A DNA stretch of 17,769 bases from positions 1-17,769 of the forward strand of contig DJKT01000028.1 of assembly GCA_002436205.1 (NCBI GenBank), in the 5' to 3' direction. Positions 7,926 to 16,160 of the stretch are shown here, one piece after another (positions within the stretch are counted from its first letter, which is position 1; every line of letters begins with the position of its first letter). A program made the position numbers and the translations under genes. This DNA is from Candidatus Peribacter sp. UBA6535 (GTDB lineage Bacteria; Patescibacteriota; Gracilibacteria; Peribacterales; Peribacteraceae). The notes beneath the pieces are model-generated. The model had not been told where the DNA came from, ran no database searches, and saw only the letters and a list, made by a program, of their open reading frames with translations.

Positions 7926-9059
7926 TCAAGTCTGCTTTACCATATCCGTATACACCTTCTGTAGTTCACTGGCAGACGAAGCCAGAGGATATTGCGTAAG
8001 TACCGCTGTTCTATAGTGCTCTCCTTTTGCATCTCGTTCTTTCGATGCTAGTGACAGATACTGCTCTACTGCTTTGATGGTTGCCACAGTATCACGAGGT
8101 GAGATGATTAAATCCGGATCGATAGACCCGAGTACCTCGGGTACCGCTCCACTGCCAAAAGCAAAACACGGATGTCCACAAGCAAGAGCTTCGATAAGCG
8201 AGAGTCCAAACCCCTCAAAAAGAGACACCGAAATAAGTACGCGGGATTTTCTTACTAAATCATTGAGCATCTCTGCATCCACCATGTTATGCACGGTAAC
8301 ACCATCTATCAATGCTAGTGCTTTGCGTTGCTCATCGGATCTTCTACCAACATCTGCAATGCGCTTACCGGATGCTGCCAGTTTTTTATATACCTCAAGA
8401 AGATAGGGAAATCCTTTTCTTGGGTGGATAAAGGATCCAAGCGCGATTACATCGTATGTACATTCAGCATCGGGTGTAAGTGTAAAGAGGTCACCATTTA
8501 CACCATTTTGCACAACACTGATCTTTTCTTCTAAACAACCATAATCCGCTGCAATACGTTTACGCATAGTATGAGAAACAGTCACAATGCGACTCGCTGC
8601 TTTGCACATACAAGATTGAAAATGAATAAGAGCTGCATACTTCAATCGCCATACAAGAGACTGCAATAGCGTAGATTCTGATACAGCCACTTCGCGATCT
8701 GCGGTAACGGGATGATGGATAAGAAACAGTAATGACACCCCCGTATTTTGTAGTTTGCGTAAAGCCGGACCCATCACTTGGTTAAGATGAATGACGTCAA
8801 ACTGTTGCCAAAAGGGATCCTTAACTCCAAAGCGTTTGAGTATAGATCTGGCAAAGAGAAAATCCGAGAATCCATAATAGTACGGCCCCGTTCTTCCGGG
8901 AACAGTAACAACAGATACATTACTCGGAAGATCCGATTCAGGTACCTTGCTACGGTTGCAAAGGATAGTGAATTCGATGTCACTACATGCAGCAAAAAGC
9001 GGAAGGTGGTTACCGCCTTTAAAAGGGTCGAGCACGGTTTGTAACACACAGACCTTCAT
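7926..9059 (-). CDS. GT4-family glycosyltransferase (GT-B fold)
   Basis: A 377-residue retaining glycosyltransferase that moves a sugar from a nucleotide donor to a glycan or lipid acceptor at the cytoplasmic face. The N-terminal acceptor domain contains VIHLNQVMGP (89-98) and IHHP (114-117); the C-terminal donor domain has VVQNGV (182-187), LGSFIHPRKGFPYLL (207-221) and the Glu-x7-Glu motif EGFGLSLIE (282-290), followed by ACGHP and AVPEVL. These are the standard Glycos_transf_1 signatures. No membrane span is evident. The donor and linkage cannot be read from sequence; GDP-perosamine or another sugar from this locus is possible. The gene is monocistronic, transcribed from a divergent gap shared with the methyltransferase operon, and its 3' end nearly touches the dioxygenase gene. 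Confidence 0.9.
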   Translation of the reverse strand: MKVCVLQTVLDPFKGGNHLPLFAACSDIEFTILCNRSKVPESDLPSNVSVVTVPGRTGPYYYGFSDFLFARSILKRFGVKDPFWQQFDVIHLNQVMGPALRKLQNTGVSLLFLIHHPVTADREVAVSESTLLQSLVWRLKYAALIHFQSCMCKAASRIVTVSHTMRKRIAADYGCLEEKISVVQNGVNGDLFTLTPDAECTYDVIALGSFIHPRKGFPYLLEVYKKLAASGKRIADVGRRSDEQRKALALIDGVTVHNMVDAEMLNDLVRKSRVLISVSLFEGFGLSLIEALACGHPCFAFGSGAVPEVLGSIDPDLIISPRDTVATIKAVEQYLSLASKERDAKGEHYRTAVLTQYPLASSASELQKVYTDMVKQT

Positions 9060-9139
9060 GCATGCACAGTATCAGAATACAGGGCTATTTCAATGAAGAT
9101 ATCGTTGCATTCGCTAAAACAAGGCCATAAGCTAGAGAT
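9060..9139. promoter_or_regulatory. Divergent promoter region of GT4 and methyltransferase genes
   Basis: This 80-bp gap contains plausible promoters in both directions. Minus strand: TTGAAA at 9088-9093, 16-nt spacer, TACTGT at 9066-9071, then 6 nt to the ATG (GATACT at 9068-9073 is an alternative -10). Plus strand: TTGCAT at 9105-9110, 17-nt spacer, TAAGCT at 9128-9133, then 6 nt to the GTG at 9140. Both put the transcription start at the initiation codon, and neither gene has a convincing Shine-Dalgarno. The -10 matches are weak, so confidence is low. Confidence 0.35.
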
Positions 9140-9886
9140 GTGAAAAAACTACGAGAATTCCTCTTTCAGCTAAGAGAGTTTGTCTATCAACTCCTTTTGG
9201 TTGATCTTATCCGCCTGATTATAGCCTCAATACGCTACTTCGTACTGGCTACTGTCCTTCGGCGTTTCAAAGTATTTGAGTCAGAGTCTAAAGATATCGG
9301 CATCAATACCGTGCATCACAACCATAATGCCTTGAGTCTCGATAGAATCTGGAACCTAGCCGTTAACAGGTCAAAGCTACTCATCAATCCCCTTGCTGCT
9401 ATTCGTATGAGCAAGCGCACGCCTATTTTGTGCATCGGCCCTAGAGCTGAGGGTGAACTGCTCTATCTGAAAGGCTTTGGATTCAAAGACATTCGAGGGT
9501 ACGACCTGATGTCATATTCCCCCTGGGTTGATTTAGGTGACATGCACAACATGCCATATAAAGATGATTCTTTTGGTGTGATTATTATGGGATGGGTTAT
9601 TGCCTACAGTGACAGCCGAAAGAAGGCAGCGGCAGAAGCGGTGAGAGTTGTTAAAAACGGTGGACGTATTGCAGTCGGAGTAGAGTTTTATACAGAGAAA
9701 AAAGAAGATCTTGATAAGCGACTCGGGTACGAGTTCTGCAACAAAGAGCAAATGATGTGCGTGCAAGATATATTGGATTTATTTGGGCGACACGTTGATC
9801 GCATTGAATTTACGCAGGATGTTCCTGATGAGTATCCAGAAGACTACAAGTTCAACATGTTAGTCATCTTTACAGTAAAGAAGTAA
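9140..9886 (+). CDS. Class I SAM-dependent methyltransferase-like protein
   Basis: A 248-residue protein with a Methyltransf_11-like core. PILCIGPRAEGELLYLKGFG (95-114) corresponds to the SAM-binding motif I, though the usual GxGxG is altered to GPRAEG; Asp122 in RGYDLM is the likely ribose-binding acid; DMHNMPYKDDSFGVIIM (134-150) and VKNGGRIAVG (171-180) are the later motifs. The first 45 residues are hydrophobic and basic, suggesting membrane association. GTG is the only reasonable start because the overlapping ATG is followed at once by TGA and the next in-frame ATG is near residue 90. It heads a three-gene operon: its TAA overlaps the next ATG as TAATG. A role in glycan methylation is inferred. 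Because motif I deviates, loss of catalysis cannot be excluded. Confidence 0.7.
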   Translation: MKKLREFLFQLREFVYQLLLVDLIRLIIASIRYFVLATVLRRFKVFESESKDIGINTVHHNHNALSLDRIWNLAVNRSKLLINPLAAIRMSKRTPILCIGPRAEGELLYLKGFGFKDIRGYDLMSYSPWVDLGDMHNMPYKDDSFGVIIMGWVIAYSDSRKKAAAEAVRVVKNGGRIAVGVEFYTEKKEDLDKRLGYEFCNKEQMMCVQDILDLFGRHVDRIEFTQDVPDEYPEDYKFNMLVIFTVKK

Positions 9887-10707
9887 TGAACATCTCCCTC
9901 ACGAAACGCCTACGTAAACGCTGGGTAAAATCCGTGGCATGGCTTCGGGGTTTTTTAAGAACATGGATCACGCTGACAGGTCATAAGGTATTCCGGAAAC
10001 CCATAACAGATGTAAGCATCTTCCAAAGAAGAATTCCTTTTATCGAAAGGCGAGAGTATTCACAAAATGGAGAGGATGGAATCATCAACTCTATCTTTAC
10101 AATGATAGGCACAACAAATAAGTATTACGTCGAGTTTGGCGTCGAAGATGGCATCGAAAGTAATACACGATATCTCTTTAAGCATCGTGGATGGAAAGGG
10201 CTTTTGATGGATGGCAGCCACGAGAATGATTCCTTGAATTTACACAAAGAATTTATCACTGCAGAAAATATCGAAGAGCTGTTTGCAAAACATGATGTTC
10301 CAAAAGAACTAGATCTTCTCTCTATTGATATTGATGGAAATGATTATTGGGTGTGGAAAGCCATTACCAACTACCATCCACGTGTAGTCATAATGGAGTA
10401 CAACGCACACATCGACCCAACAATAAGTAAAACCATCCCCTACAAGTCCGATTTTTGCTGGGACAAAACAGACTATTATGGAGCCAGTCTTCTGGCATTA
10501 CAAAAACTGGGACAACAGAAAGGGTACGTACTGCTTGGTACCGATTGTAACGGTGTAAACGCTTTCTTCGTACAACAAGAACTCGTACCAGGAAATTTTG
10601 ATCCTCCCAACATCGAAAAACTATTTCACCCCCCTGCCTTTAAGGGGAAGAAAGGAAACGGTCATCCAGCTGACATCAAAAACCGACCTTGGGTTACTAT
10701 AGAATAA
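9886..10707 (+). CDS. Conserved FkbM-like (methyltransferase-fold) protein of unknown function
   Basis: A 273-residue protein whose family I recognise by pattern but not by assigned function. Conserved-looking blocks are EYSQNGEDGII (57-67), YVEFGVEDG (81-89, like a SAM-binding motif I), LLMDG (106-110, an acidic residue after strand two), LSIDIDGNDYW (145-155), EYNA (171-174), GASL (199-202) and GVNAFFV (223-229). The layout resembles FkbM-type methyltransferases (Methyltransf_21), so a SAM-dependent O-methyltransferase acting on a sugar is a reasonable guess. The basic N-terminal 25 residues may touch the membrane. It is coupled to the preceding methyltransferase-like gene by TAATG and followed 4 nt later by the GT-C gene, so the three are probably made together. 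Confidence 0.65.
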   Translation: MNISLTKRLRKRWVKSVAWLRGFLRTWITLTGHKVFRKPITDVSIFQRRIPFIERREYSQNGEDGIINSIFTMIGTTNKYYVEFGVEDGIESNTRYLFKHRGWKGLLMDGSHENDSLNLHKEFITAENIEELFAKHDVPKELDLLSIDIDGNDYWVWKAITNYHPRVVIMEYNAHIDPTISKTIPYKSDFCWDKTDYYGASLLALQKLGQQKGYVLLGTDCNGVNAFFVQQELVPGNFDPPNIEKLFHPPAFKGKKGNGHPADIKNRPWVTIE

Positions 10708-10711
10708 GATC

Positions 10712-12394
10712 ATGAAGCACTCATTCACAAAGGCATGGCTCATTGTTATTGCAGGAACACTACTAACCGCTGCGATTCCTTTTGCATTCTATCAATCTAC
10801 TACCGGAGATATTCTGCCGAGCATTCTTCCGCAACTAGAAACGGACACGCTCTACTATCTTACGCAGGTAAAAGAGATTTTTGATGGTCACCCCACACTC
10901 GGAAACCCATTTATCAAAGAACATGCCGATGATGTGTTTCCGGGATTACTTCTTTCGATGAAACTTGCAGCAATTCCTGGAATATTTGGCTTGGGCATAA
11001 ATATGATCTTTGCTGTAAATTTGATTCTCTATTCCCTTCTAACAGGCGTACTACTTTTTGTACTCTGCAGACACATTAACAGTAAGTACACTGTTATAGC
11101 GGCACTCATGGCCGTGCTTGGGGTAGGCATCATGCATATCGATCTCATGCGACCCATTATGCAAACGATCTTCCCAGCGTTTATTCTCTTTATGATGGCA
11201 CTGCTTTGGGTACTAAATGACATTTATGATCAAAAACGACTCATTGCACTTGGTGCAATAACAACGCTCACATTCTATCTCTACCCATACCTGTGGATGA
11301 CTGCATTCACTGCAGTAGGGCTACTTTTCTTGCGTACAATTGCACAAAAAGATTGGAGGGCACTTCGTATGCAAGTGATGATGATCATCGGTATTACCGT
11401 ACTCTGTATTCCACAAATTCAAGCAGTTATTTCACTCTTCTATGATGAATCTGTACGCGAACTTAATTTGCGTATTGGGCTCACCAAAACACATTACGTA
11501 CTACCAATAACACTGTGGAATATGAAGTACACCATTGCAACGACAATTGGATTGTTGCTGCTTCGTACAAGAAGAAAATTATCTACTCCTGAATGGATGA
11601 TTCTTTTGGTAGGTGCTGCATTATTTATAGGGTCAATCAGTAATGTAGTAACCGGAAAACAAATGGATTTTGATACACACTTTTTTAGGCTGAGCTTACC
11701 GTGGAACATTATTGCACTCGTAGTACTGGCAGGAAGTTTCAAATCAAATACACAAAAGATCGAACGGCTCATTCTCTGCGCATTGTGTACAGTTCTCTTT
11801 CTTACCAGTATCAATAGAGCGCTCATTCGCAAAAATAGTTTTGCTTATCTCCACAAAAAAGATGCCGTCACCGCTTCGTATAACCATGTCCGAGACTACG
11901 ATGCCCTCTTCGCTTTTCTCGATAACGATATTAATGCAGAGCAAGTAATACTTATCCCCGATGACATCGGTATGTACCTCGCACTCTACACTACACACTA
12001 TTCTCTGTATGAAGTGAAAGCATTTTTGCACACCATACCTGACGATGAGTTGATGACACGCTTTTTAACACATCACGTCGATAGAGTTGACGATGTATTT
12101 TTACGGGAAAACGCACTCTACGCAGTCGGCATAGCGCCGATGTCAGAAGCGAAATACCGACGTGCTCAGGGGGAAGATGTTACCTACCTTGATTTTCTTG
12201 GGGGTGATACATTTATTCAAAACACACTCGACCAACATGCAGAAATCCGCAAGAACTACACAAAATATCTTAAGCAGTTCTCTGTAACCTATGCGATAAT
12301 TGATAACCGATCCGATCGCAATCCCCACATACCAAAGAATACCACAGTCTTATACGACGATGAGAGGTTTACGGTGTATGAAGTGCAACAATAA
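10712..12394 (+). CDS. GT-C family integral membrane glycosyltransferase
   Basis: A 560-residue protein with about ten membrane spans in the first 375 residues and a soluble C-terminal domain (about 385-560) expected outside the cytoplasm. The first outer loop carries ETDTLYYLTQVKEIFDGHP (43-61); Asp45 followed by an aromatic pair is typical of GT-C enzymes (PMT, ArnT, STT3/AglB groups), which transfer sugars or oligosaccharides from polyprenyl-phosphate donors. HADDVFPGLL (71-80) could be a further acidic site in the same loop. No WWDYG-type motif of STT3 is seen, so an oligosaccharyltransferase is not supported; single-sugar transfer is more likely. It is the last gene of the operon from 9140 and ends 15 bp before the palindromic repeat element. 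Confidence 0.75.
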   Translation: MKHSFTKAWLIVIAGTLLTAAIPFAFYQSTTGDILPSILPQLETDTLYYLTQVKEIFDGHPTLGNPFIKEHADDVFPGLLLSMKLAAIPGIFGLGINMIFAVNLILYSLLTGVLLFVLCRHINSKYTVIAALMAVLGVGIMHIDLMRPIMQTIFPAFILFMMALLWVLNDIYDQKRLIALGAITTLTFYLYPYLWMTAFTAVGLLFLRTIAQKDWRALRMQVMMIIGITVLCIPQIQAVISLFYDESVRELNLRIGLTKTHYVLPITLWNMKYTIATTIGLLLLRTRRKLSTPEWMILLVGAALFIGSISNVVTGKQMDFDTHFFRLSLPWNIIALVVLAGSFKSNTQKIERLILCALCTVLFLTSINRALIRKNSFAYLHKKDAVTASYNHVRDYDALFAFLDNDINAEQVILIPDDIGMYLALYTTHYSLYEVKAFLHTIPDDELMTRFLTHHVDRVDDVFLRENALYAVGIAPMSEAKYRRAQGEDVTYLDFLGGDTFIQNTLDQHAEIRKNYTKYLKQFSVTYAIIDNRSDRNPHIPKNTTVLYDDERFTVYEVQQ

Positions 12395-12409
12395 CGGGAC
12401 CTGCTCAAT

Positions 12410-12606
12410 GATCCCCCCTCCCCATCCCTCCCCCGCTGGGGGAGGGCTATCCTGTAATACTAATTACATAGATCAATAAACTCTTTTCCAGAGAAAAAGA
12501 ATTTGATTATTGATACAGAGAATTCAAGAATTAAACGAAATTAATTATTATGAATGGTTACTCGAAACCGCCCCCTCCCGTCGGGAGGGGGTTGGGGGAG
12601 GGGGTC
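12410..12606. repeat. Palindromic REP/MITE-like element with two hairpins and G-run arms
   Basis: The ends are inverted copies: GAT-C6-T-C4 at 12410-12423 against G5-A-G5-TC at 12594-12606. Each arm holds a perfect 9-bp hairpin with a 3-nt loop: 12426-12446 (CCCTCCCCC, loop GCT) and 12571-12591 (CCCCCTCCC, loop GTC). The roughly 120-bp middle (12447-12570) is AT-rich and has no ORF. The plus strand at 12583-12604 reads G3-A-G5-TT-G5-A-G5, and the minus strand across 12413-12434 reads G5-A-G3-AT-G4-A-G6; both fit a G-quadruplex pattern. It sits between convergent genes, where it could stop transcription from both sides. It carries no transposase, so it would be non-autonomous. No clear target duplication was found. 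Confidence 0.8.
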
Positions 12607-12715
12607 AAAACGTTAATCTAAGTAGAACACCTTCTATAAAAACAAAGAGGAGCACACCAATCATCAGCACCTGAAGTACTCGCCTTAGCCGATTTTGATG
12701 AGAATGGGATAGCAT
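12605..12715 (-). CDS. Short membrane ORF, probable N-terminal remnant of an SGNH-type gene
   Basis: A 36-codon ORF starts with the ATG of a TAATG overlap with the GT39 gene, so it should be translated by coupling. The product is a basic head (HQNRLRRVLQ) followed by one hydrophobic span ending in IEGVLLRL. That ending resembles the anchor of the SGNH hydrolase at 14019-15089 (FLEGALRLF, residues 21-29), suggesting it once began a second such gene. Its TGA is made from the terminal GTC of the palindromic element, so element arrival or a linked deletion would have cut it off; nothing resembling the missing body lies between the element and the convergent gene. Alternatively it is a genuine small membrane protein. 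Confidence 0.45.
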   Translation of the reverse strand: MLSHSHQNRLRRVLQVLMIGVLLFVFIEGVLLRLTF

Positions 12716-14022
12716 TATTCTTCTGTAATAAATCCTTTTTCTTTGAGGAAATTCATTTCACCGCGAGAATGGAAAGGGTCTTGGGTAATGGCTCCATCGT
12801 AATAGTACGTATGTGTAGGAGTAGAATGGTATGTGAGGTAAGAGAGAACCACTACACATACTGTTGTCAGTACGAGGAATCCTCTCTGCCGAGTAGAACT
12901 AAGGCGCAGGCTGCGGAATTGATCCATGCCAACAAAATACACAAGCGGAAGTAGTGGGACAAAGTACCGAAATTTCGTAATAGGCCACGCAGCCGAAAGA
13001 AGAATATGAAGTACACACACCAATAGAACTGGTAACATGATGCGAACTCTCTTGTGAGAGAAGAGATAATCGACCCAAGCAAAAGAAAAGAATGCAAACA
13101 TGACCGGTGCAAGAATAAAAAGCTTACGCGCTATGTAGTAGAGGTTATTGGGTAACCACACAGTTAAAATCATGTACCAGATATGGAGCTTCTCTGGCAT
13201 TCCAATATCGTAGTACGATCTGTCACCAATGGAATAATGAGAGATCCCCGCTTTCACGTACACGTACGTTGCATTAATCGTATGACCAAAAAGCCACGAG
13301 TCGTAGATAAGCTGATTACGAAGAAGCCACGGAAGCGCTATTAAAAATGTTACCAGAGTAACGATGGCAAAATCCCAAAGACGTTTCTGTTTTGTCTCTC
13401 GTGAAACGAGAAGAAATACTGCAGAAGCTGCAGCAAGAATCATCGACTGATGGTTCACCAAATACGCAATGCCAGAAACAACACCAAGCCACACAGGCTT
13501 ATGTCGTAAGGGCTTGTATGCGACAAGAATCCACACAAGGTACGTTGCTGCCTGCAATGAATAGAGTGACCCATTGCCCGAGTAATCAATCAGAAGATAC
13601 GACGCACTAAGCCACACAAGTATCCAGAGCGCAGCAGCGTGATCAAATAGCTTTCGAGCAACTATAAACGAAAGAACAAGCACTGCCATACCACTTAATA
13701 CCGAAAGAAGTTTTAGTGCCAGATACCCTTGTTCCGGAGTCGGGTCGAAGCGGAGGACAGAAATCACCCCAGCACCAAGCAAAGACCAAATAGGAGGGTG
13801 TGCTATAAGCAAATTTCGCGCAATGCCAGGAGGAAGATAATGCGGAGTAATAGTATTTGGCTCACGAGTAACAAGAAGCTGCTGAATATCTGCAAACGAT
13901 GCAGCAGCTCCCGCATCACCAGCGATGTCTCCATGAACAATAGTATTCCACTGGACAGAGAGTGCTCTAGGAATCAATGCAATGGCGCAGATCAAAATGG
14001 CAGTAGCGATTGATCGGTTCAT
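12715..14022 (-). CDS. GT39/PMT_2-like integral membrane glycosyltransferase
   Basis: A 435-residue membrane protein with roughly ten hydrophobic spans. The first outer loop contains two acidic residues, Asp32 and Asp36 (VHGDIAGDAG), and later in the same loop HPP at 75-77, the pattern of PMT/ArnT-like GT-C enzymes (Pfam PMT_2) that use polyprenyl-phosphate sugars on the outer face of the membrane. KFRYFVPLLPLVYF near residue 360 is the usual penultimate span. The C-terminal tail of about 35 residues is short, unlike the large extracytoplasmic domain of the GT-C protein at 10712-12394. The ATG overlaps the SGNH stop (ATGA) and its own stop overlaps the short ORF (TAATG), placing it third in an operon after gmd. 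Acceptor and donor are unknown. Confidence 0.78.
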   Translation of the reverse strand: MNRSIATAILICAIALIPRALSVQWNTIVHGDIAGDAGAAASFADIQQLLVTREPNTITPHYLPPGIARNLLIAHPPIWSLLGAGVISVLRFDPTPEQGYLALKLLSVLSGMAVLVLSFIVARKLFDHAAALWILVWLSASYLLIDYSGNGSLYSLQAATYLVWILVAYKPLRHKPVWLGVVSGIAYLVNHQSMILAAASAVFLLVSRETKQKRLWDFAIVTLVTFLIALPWLLRNQLIYDSWLFGHTINATYVYVKAGISHYSIGDRSYYDIGMPEKLHIWYMILTVWLPNNLYYIARKLFILAPVMFAFFSFAWVDYLFSHKRVRIMLPVLLVCVLHILLSAAWPITKFRYFVPLLPLVYFVGMDQFRSLRLSSTRQRGFLVLTTVCVVVLSYLTYHSTPTHTYYYDGAITQDPFHSRGEMNFLKEKGFITEE

Positions 14023-15089
14023 AATCCTAGTATGGCAGCAATAACAGGGGTAAGCACATCGGCAACCGTACGATGTCCAAGTGCATTGATATGTGGATCA
14101 ACAGCAAAGTACAAGCGATCTCCATCAGAATGCTCTTCTTGTAATGCAGAAAGAGGATCAATAACTTTTATGCCCTCTTCTCGCAGTTCCAAAAGCAATC
14201 GATCATACGTAGAAGTAAAATCCCATTCATCGTGTGCAACGTATTCTCCAAGCATGGTTCTCATTTCTTCTTTGCGTTCCTCATGCACTAAAAAGTGTGG
14301 AGGGATTATGACAACAAGAAGCTCAGCACCATCGTTCTCCACTTCATTTTTCAGATTACGCATTACGTTCCGTGTGTATTCCCACGCACCAATTTTTTCT
14401 AAGTCTGCGTATCCTTCTTTGGTAAATTTAAAGAAGGGACCCACAGCTTGTCGTGCTGTCTTTTTCTCTTTCTCTTGCCCAGAAAGGGCAATGGGTCTGT
14501 AGACCCTATCGTAGAGTAGCTGTACAAGAAGGCTGGAACGTCCAAGTTTCAGTCTCCAGTTTTCGTGCGGGTGAAGATTCACAAAATCCTCATCAGTTTC
14601 GATGATATCGTTAACGGAATAAAACGAATGCACGACAACATCGGGGTTATAGTTTGTAGCGAGATTTTTATAGTGCGCAAGCGCATGAACCGGAGAAGAT
14701 CCTCGAAATCCTATAATAACTGCATCTGTTTGTTCTCCTAGATCACTATCAATCAAACGAGCAAAACGTTCAGATTCTTCCACTTCAATTGCTTCAACAA
14801 ACGAATCCCCCAGCACGACAATCCTCTTTGTGTCTTGATGACTTTTCGGAGGGAACTCAGGCCCACGAAAACCTGAGCTATTAGTCGTGTAGTGCGTTTG
14901 ATATTCACCGCAATCTGTAGAAAAATCTTGATGCGGTGGACGAACTTGCCACAGAAGCTTGTCTGGAATAGAGCCAAGTGCACGACAGGGCTCAAATGCA
15001 GCAAACAAACGAAGTGCCCCTTCTAAGAAAAGAAGTGTCACAACAATAGAGCAACAGAGTAATGCGATGTTGATAAGAGTAGAGCGCAT
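14019..15089 (-). CDS. Membrane-anchored SGNH/GDSL hydrolase-like protein
   Basis: A 356-residue protein with an N-terminal anchor (about residues 5-27) and an extracytoplasmic SGNH domain. All four landmark blocks are present: GDSF (94-97, nucleophile Ser96), GFRGSSP (127-133, oxyanion Gly130), SVND (158-161, Asn160) and DPHINALGH (331-339, Asp331-His333). Members act as esterases or as O-acetyltransferases on polysaccharides (AlgX, DltD-like groups), so acyl modification of the exported glycan is the likely job. The gene begins 3 nt after the gmd stop and overlaps the GT39 gene, so synthesis of a deoxysugar donor and glycan modification appear linked. With no MBOAT acyl-exporter in view, an esterase role is as likely as acyltransfer. 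The short ORF at 12605-12715 resembles its anchor. Confidence 0.8.
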   Translation of the reverse strand: MRSTLINIALLCCSIVVTLLFLEGALRLFAAFEPCRALGSIPDKLLWQVRPPHQDFSTDCGEYQTHYTTNSSGFRGPEFPPKSHQDTKRIVVLGDSFVEAIEVEESERFARLIDSDLGEQTDAVIIGFRGSSPVHALAHYKNLATNYNPDVVVHSFYSVNDIIETDEDFVNLHPHENWRLKLGRSSLLVQLLYDRVYRPIALSGQEKEKKTARQAVGPFFKFTKEGYADLEKIGAWEYTRNVMRNLKNEVENDGAELLVVIIPPHFLVHEERKEEMRTMLGEYVAHDEWDFTSTYDRLLLELREEGIKVIDPLSALQEEHSDGDRLYFAVDPHINALGHRTVADVLTPVIAAILGL

Positions 15090-15092
15090 CGC

Positions 15093-16139
15093 TTACGCAG
15101 GTACCGTCATCCCAAAGAGTTCAAAGTCAGCCTGTATCATTATGTCTGCGAGCCCTTCCATATTTGTCTGTGCTTCCCAACCAAGTTTTTCTTTTGCCTT
15201 AGAAGGATCTCCACAAAGTGCATCAACTTCTGCAGGGCGATAATACCGTTCCACAACTTCCACCAGAGTATCACCGGTCTTTGTATCAATGTACTTTTCT
15301 TCTACGCCCTCACCCTGAGCTTCGAATGCGTAACCGCATCGCGTAAGACACAGTTCCAAAAATTCCCTAACAGAAGCCATTTTTCCTGTGGCTAGAACAA
15401 AGTCTTCGGGAGTGTCTTGCTGGAGCATGCGCCACATACCATCCACATATTCTTTGGTGTATCCCCAGTCACGCTTGGCATCTAAGTTTCCAAGATACAA
15501 CCTGTCTTGTTTGCCTGCTGCCATCGCAGCGAGTGTGTACGTAATCTTTCGTGTCACAAAGTTCTTTCCTCTTCGAGGTGACTCGTGATTAAACAGAATA
15601 CCGTTTACCGCAAACATGTCGTAACTCTCTCTGTAGTTGCGCGTCATATAAAACGCATACGCCTTTGCACATGCATACGGACTACGCGGATAAAATGGTG
15701 TCATTTCTGTTTGCGGAGATTCAAGAACCTTTCCATAGAGCTCCGATGAACTTGCTTGGTAAATTTTTGATGCAAGCTGCAAGCTGCGCACAGCCTCCAG
15801 AAGCCTCGCGGCACCTATACCTGTTACATCTCCTGTATATTCCGGAATATCAAAACTAATTGCGACGTGGCTCTGTGCTGCAAGGTTATAGATCTCATCG
15901 GGCTTCACTGTAGAGAGAATGCGAATGAGTGAATTACTATCTCCCAAATCTCCATAGTGCAGCTCTGTGTGAATCCCAGATCCACGATCATCAGAAAAGA
16001 GATGATCGATACGACCACGATTAAACGTAGAAGCGCGACGCACTATTCCATGCACCTCGTATCCTTTGTCCAGAAGCAGCTCTGCAAGATACGAGCCATC
16101 CTGTCCTGTGATTCCAGTGATAAGAGCTTTCTTTGCCAT
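15093..16139 (-). CDS. gmd: GDP-mannose 4,6-dehydratase
   Basis: Converts GDP-D-mannose to GDP-4-dehydro-6-deoxy-D-mannose, the branch point to GDP-fucose, GDP-rhamnose and GDP-perosamine. The 348-residue length is normal. The NADP site GITGQDG is at 9-15, [14 protein letters not shown] (34-47) is the family's cofactor/dimer loop, [13 protein letters not shown] is at 85-97, the catalytic Ser131/Ser132-Glu133 is in ASSSELYG, and Tyr155-x3-Lys159 is in [20 protein letters not shown] is also characteristic. The nearby DegT aminotransferase (17006 onward) would convert the product to GDP-perosamine; no GDP-fucose synthase is seen. TACACT lies exactly 6 nt before the ATG in the 21-bp gap to gtrA, so gmd may have its own leaderless promoter, although read-through from the GtrA gene is possible. 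Confidence 0.95.
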   Translation of the reverse strand: MAKKALITGITGQDGSYLAELLLDKGYEVHGIVRRASTFNRGRIDHLFSDDRGSGIHTELHYGDLGDSNSLIRILSTVKPDEIYNLAAQSHVAISFDIPEYTGDVTGIGAARLLEAVRSLQLASKIYQASSSELYGKVLESPQTEMTPFYPRSPYACAKAYAFYMTRNYRESYDMFAVNGILFNHESPRRGKNFVTRKITYTLAAMAAGKQDRLYLGNLDAKRDWGYTKEYVDGMWRMLQQDTPEDFVLATGKMASVREFLELCLTRCGYAFEAQGEGVEEKYIDTKTGDTLVEVVERYYRPAEVDALCGDPSKAKEKLGWEAQTNMEGLADIMIQADFELFGMTVPA

Positions 16140-16145
16140 GCGGGC

Positions 16146-16151
16146 AGTGTA
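16146..16151 (-). promoter_or_regulatory. Putative -10 box of gmd (leaderless)
   Basis: TACACT on the minus strand, with GCCCGC (6 nt) between it and the gmd ATG at 16139. The same hexamer at the same distance precedes the ptmB-like gene. No good -35 is seen, and the box lies only 10 bp after the GtrA stop. Confidence 0.4.
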
Positions 16152-16160
16152 CCCGTCTCT

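Noticed and set aside
12426..12591. The two GC-rich hairpins as classical rho-independent terminators
   Set aside because: Neither stem is followed by a T-tract on either strand. They may still slow polymerase, but the mirrored layout fits a repeat element better.
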